Notes under the pieces: generated by a model
Told to the model about the DNA's origin: nothing
Seen by the model: only the letters and a program-made list of their open reading frames with translations
Database searches by the model: none
Shown here: piece after piece, positions 58,718 through 64,000 of the stretch
Numbering within the stretch: position 1 is the first letter of the stretch
Layout: the number at the start of each line of letters is the position of its first letter
From: Thauera aromatica_A
GTDB lineage: Bacteria > Pseudomonadota > Gammaproteobacteria > Burkholderiales > Rhodocyclaceae
Direction of reading: 5' to 3'
Length of the DNA stretch: 64,000 nucleotides
Assembly: GCF_023093595.1 (NCBI RefSeq)
Contig: NZ_JALLIK010000096.1
Coordinates: forward strand, 1-64,000
Translations under genes and position numbers: made by a program

Positions 58718-60004
58718 ATGACGCCGATCTGGCATCTGAGCCTGGCGAGCATCGCCAACCGCCGCCTCGCGGCGATGCTCACCGTGCTTGCGGTGGCCTT
58801 GTCGGTGGCCCTGCTGCTCGGCGTGGAACGGGTGCGCAACGATGCCCGCGCCGGGTTCGCCCAGACCCTGTCGGGTACCGACCTGGTGGTGGGCGCACGC
58901 GCGGGGGCGGTGCAGCTGCTGCTGTATTCGGTGTTCCATATCGGCGACGCGACCAACAACGTCTCGTGGGCGAGCATCGAGGAGGTCGCCGCGCTGCCGC
59001 AGGTCGCATGGCTGGTGCCGATCGCGCTCGGCGATTCGCACCGCGGCCACCGCGTGGTCGGTACGACGACGGCTTTCTTCGAGCATTACCGCTACGGCGA
59101 CCGGCGCGCGTTGCGCTTCGCCGCCGGGCGCGCGTTCGCCGGCATGCCCGAGGGGCTGTTCGAGGTGGTCCTCGGCGCCGAAGTCGCGGCCCGCTTCGGC
59201 TACCGTGTCGGCGAGCGGATCGTGCTCAGCCACGGCAGCGCCGGCGGCGCGGGCGGGCCCGCATTCGCCGAGCATGGCGACAAGCCGTTCACCGTGGTCG
59301 GGGTGCTGGCGCGCAGCGGCACTCCGGTCGATCGTGCGCTGCTGGTGGGGCTGGAGGGCCTCGAGGCGATCCATGTCGACTGGCAGGGCGGGGCGCCGAT
59401 CCCGGGGGTGAAGATCGGCCCCGAGCACGTGCGCAAGTTCGATCTGGCGCCGAAGTCGGTGACCGCGGCGCTGCTCGGCCTGGACAGCCGCACCGCGGTG
59501 TTCCGCGTCCAGCGCCGGATCAACGCCTACGCCGGGGAGCCGCTCAGCGCGATCCTGCCCGGGGCGACGCTGCAGGAGCTGTGGAGCCTGGTGGGGATGG
59601 CGGAGAAGGCCCTGCTCGCCGTTTCGGCGCTGGTGGTGATGGTGGGGCTCGCCGGCCTGGTCGCGGTGGTGGTCGCCAGCCTCGGCGAGCGCCGGCGCGA
59701 GCTCGCGATCCTGCGCGCGCTCGGGGCCGGCCCGGGGCAGGTTTTCGCGCTGCTGGCGGTGGAGAGCCTGCTGCTGGCGCTTGCCGGCTGTGCGCTCGGC
59801 CTGGCGCTGCTGTATGGTGCGGGTGCGTTCGCCGCGCCCTGGCTGAGTGCGCGCCACGGCCTGCAGCTGTCGCTGGGCTTGCCCTCCGCCGGGGAGTGGG
59901 GCCTGCTCGCCGCGGTGCTGGGCGCGAGTCTGCTGGCGAGCCTGGTGCCGGCGCTACGGGCGTATCGCTATTCGCTCGCCGACGGCATGACGATACGGAT
60001 CTGA
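58718..60004 (+). CDS. FtsX/MacB-type ABC permease of the zrg-type cluster
   Basis: 428 residues. Four membrane helices: one at about 20-42 (LAAMLTVLAVALSVALLLGV) and three after a large periplasmic domain (LLAVSALVVMVGLAGLVAVV, LLAVESLLLALAGCALGLAL, WGLLAAVLGASLLASLVPAL). The ASLGERRRELAILRALGAGP motif is the cytoplasmic coupling of FtsX-like permeases. The start at 58718 has GGAG upstream; the ATG 7 codons earlier lacks one. Confidence 0.88.
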   Translation: MTPIWHLSLASIANRRLAAMLTVLAVALSVALLLGVERVRNDARAGFAQTLSGTDLVVGARAGAVQLLLYSVFHIGDATNNVSWASIEEVAALPQVAWLVPIALGDSHRGHRVVGTTTAFFEHYRYGDRRALRFAAGRAFAGMPEGLFEVVLGAEVAARFGYRVGERIVLSHGSAGGAGGPAFAEHGDKPFTVVGVLARSGTPVDRALLVGLEGLEAIHVDWQGGAPIPGVKIGPEHVRKFDLAPKSVTAALLGLDSRTAVFRVQRRINAYAGEPLSAILPGATLQELWSLVGMAEKALLAVSALVVMVGLAGLVAVVVASLGERRRELAILRALGAGPGQVFALLAVESLLLALAGCALGLALLYGAGAFAAPWLSARHGLQLSLGLPSAGEWGLLAAVLGASLLASLVPALRAYRYSLADGMTIRI

Positions 60005-60015
60005 GAGAACGAGAG

Positions 60016-60636
60016 ATGATGATCGAAGCGCAATTCCTGCGCGCCGTTTTCGGCGCCATCGCCGCCGTGCTGTTGAGCGCGGCGCCGTTGCCGGTCGCGG
60101 CGCAGGCCGCTGACGGCGACTACCGCGTCGGCGACCGTCTGGCGTCCCCGGCCAAGCCCGGCAAGGCCGCCGCCTACCGCGAGATCAGCTGGGACGATCT
60201 GATCCCGGCGGACTGGAATCCGGAGCGCTTCCTTGCCGAGCTCGATCTCGACACCCTCGAGGACAACGACCCGCGCGCCTCCGAAGCGATGCGGCGCATG
60301 CGCGAGGAATGGGACCGGGCGCCGGTGGTCGAGCGCCTGAGCGGGGCGCGGGTCCGCATTCCGGGTTTCGTCGTGGCGCTCGAGGGTGACGGCGGCGCGA
60401 TCCGCGAATTCCTCCTCGTGCCCTATTTCGGCGCCTGCGTGCACGTGCCGCCGCCGCCGGCGAACCAGCTCATCCACGTGCTTCCCGCCAAACCGCTGCC
60501 GGCCGACTGGAACATGATGCCGGTGTGGGTCAATGGGGTGATGGCGATCGGGCGGGTGGATTCCGAGATGGGGCGTGCCGGCTACCAGCTGCGCGCCGTG
60601 GCCGTCGAGGAGTACAAGGAGCCGTTGCCGCGCTGA
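60016..60636 (+). CDS. DUF3299-containing exported protein
   Basis: 206 residues. Signal peptide (FGAIAAVLLSAAPLPVAAQA), then DUF3299: YREISWDDLIPADWNPERFL, VRIPGFVVALEGDGGAIREF, LLVPYFGACVHVPPPPANQL. These proteins regularly follow DUF2796-ABC-permease genes. The His/Cys-bearing PYFGACVHVPPPP motif may bind metal. The start has GAGAGATG as a weak ribosome site; a second ATG follows directly. Confidence 0.88.
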   Translation: MMIEAQFLRAVFGAIAAVLLSAAPLPVAAQAADGDYRVGDRLASPAKPGKAAAYREISWDDLIPADWNPERFLAELDLDTLEDNDPRASEAMRRMREEWDRAPVVERLSGARVRIPGFVVALEGDGGAIREFLLVPYFGACVHVPPPPANQLIHVLPAKPLPADWNMMPVWVNGVMAIGRVDSEMGRAGYQLRAVAVEEYKEPLPR

Positions 60637-60904
60637 GCGTGACCGGCGGCGCGCGCCGGGGACTGCACGGCCGTTCGGAAACACTGGTATTCAGAAGGGC
60701 AGGCAGGCGGAAACAGTGCCCTGGAGGGATGCATCGCTGCGCGCGAGGAAGCGTGAGAATGCAGTCCGGTGTGCGAAGGGCGTCGATCCATGCGCAGGCA
60801 GGCCGTGAACGGCGTCACGCTGCAGGATGGAAGCCTGCTGCCGAAGCCTGTCGCCGGGGGGAGAATGCAGGAGATCCGCGCGCTGCCTCTCGCTGCCGGC
60901 GGGC

Positions 60905-60921
60905 ATGGCGCAATGTTGCAT
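60905..60921. promoter_or_regulatory. Second Zur-like site upstream of the type I secretion genes
   Basis: ATGGCGCAATGTTGCAT matches the reverse complement of the palindrome at 57241-57257 at 14 of 17 positions. Another TTGCAT follows at 60925-60930. It lies in a 385-base gap (60637-61021) that contains no gene I can support, about 100 bases before the type I secretion ATPase. It may be a Zur operator or a decayed copy; the symmetry is weaker on the left arm. Confidence 0.4.
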
Positions 60922-61021
60922 TTCGTTGCATGATGAAGGCGCGTGCGATGGTCGCCCGGTGAGCGCGTGCTCCGCAGGAGGTAGCGGGCGGTCGTGTCGG
61001 TCTCGACATCGGAGTGCACCA

Positions 61022-63214
61022 TTGGACAGAGTGGATGCCTTGATTCCTGAAGTGGAGAGGGAGGCCGTCACCGCCGCCGGGCCTTCCGCGGCGGCCGGCG
61101 TGGACGACAGTCTGCTCGAGTGCCTGATCCTGGTGGCGCGCGCGCAGGGCACAAACCTGACCCGGGATGCGGCGCTCGCCGGGTTGCCGCTTGCCGGCGG
61201 CGGGCTCACGCCCGCGCTGCTTTCGCGCGCTGCGCGGCGTGCTGGCCTTTCGAGCCGGATCGTGCAGCATCCCCTGGAGCGTCTGAACGACGCCTTGCTG
61301 CCGGCCATCCTGCTGCTCGAGGGCAACGAGGCCTGCATTCTCGTCGGCTGGCAGGAGGGCCGGGCCGTCGCCCGGGTGGTCTTCCCCGAACTGGGCGATG
61401 CGGCCGTCGACATGCCGGCCGCAGAGCTTGCGCGGCGCTATCTCGGGCGGGCGATCTACCTGCGGCCCCGGTTCCGCTTCGATGCGCGCACGCCGCAGGT
61501 GCGTCCTTCCCGCCACGGGCACTGGTTCTGGAGCGTGGTCGCGGAGAACCGCTCGCTCTACCGGGATGTCCTGCTGGCGGCGTTCGCGATCAACCTGTTC
61601 GCCGTCGCGATGCCCCTGTTCGTCATGAACGTGTATGACCGTGTGGTGCCGAACCACGCCATCGAGACGCTGTGGGTGCTCGCCGCGGGGGTGTTTGTCG
61701 TGCTCGTGGCCGAGTTCGTCCTGCGCACGATGCGGGGGTATTTCATCGACCTCGCCGGCAACCGTGCCGATGTCAAACTGTCGGCGGTGATCATGGAGCG
61801 GGTGCTGGGGATGCGGATGGAGACCCGCCCGTCTTCGGTCGGCTCCTTTGCCGCCAACCTGCGTGCCTTCGAGTCGGTGCGTGACTTCATCAGCTCGGCG
61901 ACGGTGATCGCCTTCATCGACCTGCCTTTTGCGCTGCTCTTCCTCGCCGTGGTGGGCTGGATCGCCTGGCCCTTGCTGCTGCCGTTCGTGGTGGGCATCG
62001 TCGCCCTGCTGCTCTACGCGGTGGCAGTGCAGGGCAAGATGCGCGAGCTGTCCGAAACCATCTACCGTGCCGGGGCGCAGCGCAACGCGACCCTGGTCGA
62101 GGGGCTGGTGGGGATCGAGGCGATCAAGACGCTGGGGGCGGAGGGCGTCGTCCAGCGGCGCTGGGAACAGACCGCGGCGCTGCTGGCGGGGGTCGGCTCG
62201 AAGCTGCGCCTGCTGTCGGCATCGGCGACCAATGCTTCGCTGTGGGTGCAGCACAGCGTGAGCGTGGCGGTGATCGTGATGGGGATCTATCTGATCGGTG
62301 ACGGTGGGCTCTCGATGGGCGGGTTGATCGCCTGCTACCTGCTGTCATCGCGGGCGATGGCGCCGATCAGCCAGGTCGCCAGCCTGCTGGTGCATTACCA
62401 CAACGCATCGACGTCGCTGAGCGCGCTCGAAGGCTTGATGGCGCAGGAGGTCGAGCGCCCGGAAGAAGCCGCCTTCATCAGCCGCAAGACGCTGCGCGGC
62501 GGGATCGAATTCCGCGACGTCGGCTTCACCTATCCAGGGCAGTCGGCGAGCGTGCTGCGCAACGTCTCCCTGCGCATCCAGCCGGGCGAACACGTCGCCA
62601 TCCTCGGTCGGGTCGGGTCGGGCAAGACGACGCTCGAAAAGCTCATCCTCGGGCTGTACCGGCCCACTTCCGGGGCGGTGCTGGTCGATGGCATCGACCT
62701 GAGGCAGCTCGACCCGGCGGAGCTGCGGCGCAATATCGGCTATGTCGCCCAGGATCCGATGCTGTTCTACGGCAGCTTGCGCGACAACCTCGTCCTCGGG
62801 GCGGCGCCGGTCGAGGATGAGGACGTCCTCAAGGCCGCACGCATCGCCGGCATCCTCGACCTGGTCAATGCGCACCCGCAGGGCTTCGACCTGCAGGTCG
62901 GCGAGCGGGGTAGCCTGCTCTCGGGCGGCCAGCGCCAGGCGGTGGCATTGGCGCGTGCGCTGATCAACGATCCGCCGGTGCTGCTGTTCGACGAGCCGAC
63001 TTCGTCGATGGACCGCTCCACCGAGGAAAATGTCAAGCACCGCCTGCGCAGCTTCGCCAAGGGCAAGACCATGATCGTGATTACCCACCGGACTTCCCTG
63101 CTCGAACTGGTCGACCGGATCATCGTCATCGATGCCGGGCGGATCGTCGCCGACGGGCCCAAGGCGCATGTCGTCGAGGCGCTTCGCCAGGGCAGGGTCG
63201 GGCGAGGCACGTGA
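61022..63214 (+). CDS. Type I secretion ABC transporter (LapB-like permease/ATPase)
   Basis: 730 residues from TTG 61022 (GGAG 7 bases upstream; GTG 61031 is the alternative). The N-terminal 130 residues are a C39-like domain without the catalytic Cys (CLILVARAQGTNLTRDAALA, PAILLLEGNEACILVG), as in adhesin exporters. A six-helix membrane domain follows (DVLLAAFAINLFAVAMPLFV, LPFALLFLAVVGWIAWPLLL), then an ATPase domain: Walker A GRVGSGKTT, signature LSGGQRQAVALARAL, Walker B VLLFDEPTSSMD. It overlaps the HlyD-like gene (TGATG). The secreted substrate lies outside the window. Confidence 0.92.
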   Translation: MDRVDALIPEVEREAVTAAGPSAAAGVDDSLLECLILVARAQGTNLTRDAALAGLPLAGGGLTPALLSRAARRAGLSSRIVQHPLERLNDALLPAILLLEGNEACILVGWQEGRAVARVVFPELGDAAVDMPAAELARRYLGRAIYLRPRFRFDARTPQVRPSRHGHWFWSVVAENRSLYRDVLLAAFAINLFAVAMPLFVMNVYDRVVPNHAIETLWVLAAGVFVVLVAEFVLRTMRGYFIDLAGNRADVKLSAVIMERVLGMRMETRPSSVGSFAANLRAFESVRDFISSATVIAFIDLPFALLFLAVVGWIAWPLLLPFVVGIVALLLYAVAVQGKMRELSETIYRAGAQRNATLVEGLVGIEAIKTLGAEGVVQRRWEQTAALLAGVGSKLRLLSASATNASLWVQHSVSVAVIVMGIYLIGDGGLSMGGLIACYLLSSRAMAPISQVASLLVHYHNASTSLSALEGLMAQEVERPEEAAFISRKTLRGGIEFRDVGFTYPGQSASVLRNVSLRIQPGEHVAILGRVGSGKTTLEKLILGLYRPTSGAVLVDGIDLRQLDPAELRRNIGYVAQDPMLFYGSLRDNLVLGAAPVEDEDVLKAARIAGILDLVNAHPQGFDLQVGERGSLLSGGQRQAVALARALINDPPVLLFDEPTSSMDRSTEENVKHRLRSFAKGKTMIVITHRTSLLELVDRIIVIDAGRIVADGPKAHVVEALRQGRVGRGT

Positions 63215-64000
63215 TGGAGAAATCTTCCCAGCAGCAGATCTTCGAAGGCATCGGCGAAGCGTCCGCGCGCCTCGGCCAGATCGGCAAGCCGGTGTCCGAG
63301 CGGCTTTTCGCACGCCTGCGGCCCACTTCCGGGAGCGAGGAAGTCGATTGGGCGGCCGATGCCGACTGGGCCCGCCTGCAGGAAGAGCCCGTGCGCGCGC
63401 GCAGCCTGCTGGTGCTCGTCGTGGTCGTGTTCGGCGTGCTGCTGGGGTGGGCGGGAATTGCCGAAGTCGACGAAGTCACCCGTGGGGCGGGCAAGGTCAT
63501 TCCGTCGCAGCAGCTGCAGGTGGTGCAGTCGGTCGATGGCGGCGTGGTCGAGGACATCCTGGTCCAGGAAGGACAGGTGGTCGAGGCGGGGGAACTGCTG
63601 CTGCGGGTCGATCCCACCCGTTTCGTATCCTCCCTGCGCGAAAATCGCGCCCAGTATCTGGCCCTGCAGGCGAGAGCTTCGCGACTGACCGCGCTGACCC
63701 AGAACAGCGGATTCGTCGCACCGGACGACCTCGCCGCCGAAGCTCCGGAGATCGTCGCCCACGAGCGCAGCCTGTACTTGTCCAGCCAGGCCGAGGTCGC
63801 CTCGCAGATCGCGATCGCCCAGGAGCAATTGTCGCAGCGCCGCCAGGAGCTGAACGAGGCGGTTTCCCGTCGCGACCAGGCCGCGCGGGCGCTCGGGTTG
63901 GTCCAGCAGGAGCTGGGCGTGACCCGGCCGCTGCTCAGCTCCGGTGCGGTCTCCGAAGTCGACCTGATCCGCCTGGAGCGCGAAGTCAGCCGCTTCCGCG
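63214..64000 (+). CDS. HlyD/LapC-like membrane fusion protein of type I secretion (3' end outside window)
   Basis: 262 residues visible. A cytoplasmic N-terminus, one membrane helix (about 65-84: LLVLVVVVFGVLLGWAGIAE), the first lipoyl-like half (VDGGVVEDILVQEGQVVEAG), then a long coiled coil (EVASQIAIAQEQLSQRRQEL, EAVSRRDQAARALGLVQQEL) that runs off the end. It starts inside the stop codon of the ATPase gene (TGATG). Together they are two of the three parts of a type I exporter; the outer-membrane part may be the TolC type encoded further on. Confidence 0.93.
   Translation, partial: MEKSSQQQIFEGIGEASARLGQIGKPVSERLFARLRPTSGSEEVDWAADADWARLQEEPVRARSLLVLVVVVFGVLLGWAGIAEVDEVTRGAGKVIPSQQLQVVQSVDGGVVEDILVQEGQVVEAGELLLRVDPTRFVSSLRENRAQYLALQARASRLTALTQNSGFVAPDDLAAEAPEIVAHERSLYLSSQAEVASQIAIAQEQLSQRRQELNEAVSRRDQAARALGLVQQELGVTRPLLSSGAVSEVDLIRLEREVSRFR

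Overview
The window is a GC-rich, gene-dense chromosomal segment of a betaproteobacterium. The best guess is Rhodocyclales/Zoogloeaceae (Thauera/Azoarcus-like), inferred from family-level resemblance of the proteins and gene order, not from a search. Canonical chromosomal loci include ybgC-tolQRAB-pal-cpoB-queE-queC, hslVU, zapB-like/zapA/6S RNA, ilvD, lgt and trkH.

Layout. (1) 1-2.8 kb: the end of a prophage or integrated element with a phage-type replication/recombination set in an overlapping ATGA chain (SSB-like protein, DEDD exonuclease, two small proteins, RuvC-like resolvase). It abuts the 3' end of a tRNA-Lys gene. (2) 2.85-9.5 kb: tRNA-Lys(TTT), queuosine genes queC and queE, and the Tol-Pal envelope operon, all on the minus strand. 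(3) 9.8-19.2 kb: hslVU, an AEC transporter, a sigma-54-type promoter with a type IV pilin gene, a decayed patch (palindrome, truncated ORF, frameshifted RelE/ParE toxin), a diguanylate cyclase, a TDT transporter, and slipin/NfeD. (4) 19.2-31 kb: an iron block with a DUF6746 protein, a TonB-dependent receptor behind a Fur-like box, MacA-MacB-outer-membrane-factor efflux, an Irr-like Fur regulator, and a Fur-box-led hemP-bfd-bfr-tonB-exbB-exbD operon. (5) 31-42.8 kb: a coupled GGDEF/EAL - porin - PBP-like unit, malonyl-CoA decarboxylase, lgt, yceH, ilvD, zapB-like, zapA, 6S RNA and trkH. (6) 42.8-48.8 kb: an accessory surface/secretion block with a c-di-GMP-I riboswitch and a Shine-Dalgarno-masking hairpin ahead of a secreted gametolysin-like metalloprotease. 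A DsbA-like thiol protein, a Cys-rich secreted repeat protein, a periodic CCTAGG repeat and an orphan LuxR-type response regulator follow. (7) 48.9-53.5 kb: kdpE and a short kdpD without kdpFABC nearby, a PA2778/PA2779-type pair, and a TauE/SafE permease. (8) 53.5-60.7 kb: a zinc island, zur-znuCBA divergent from a zrgA-like (DUF2796)/ABC/DUF3299 cluster, sharing a Zur-like palindrome. (9) 61-64 kb: a LapB/LapC-like type I secretion ABC transporter and membrane fusion protein (cut by the window end), preceded by a second partial Zur-like site.

The most notable candidates are the riboswitch-protease locus, the possible Zur link to type I secretion, the cysteine-rich secreted protein/DsbA/LuxR block, and the EAL-porin-PBP operon. 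All assignments come from reading the sequence; no searches were run.
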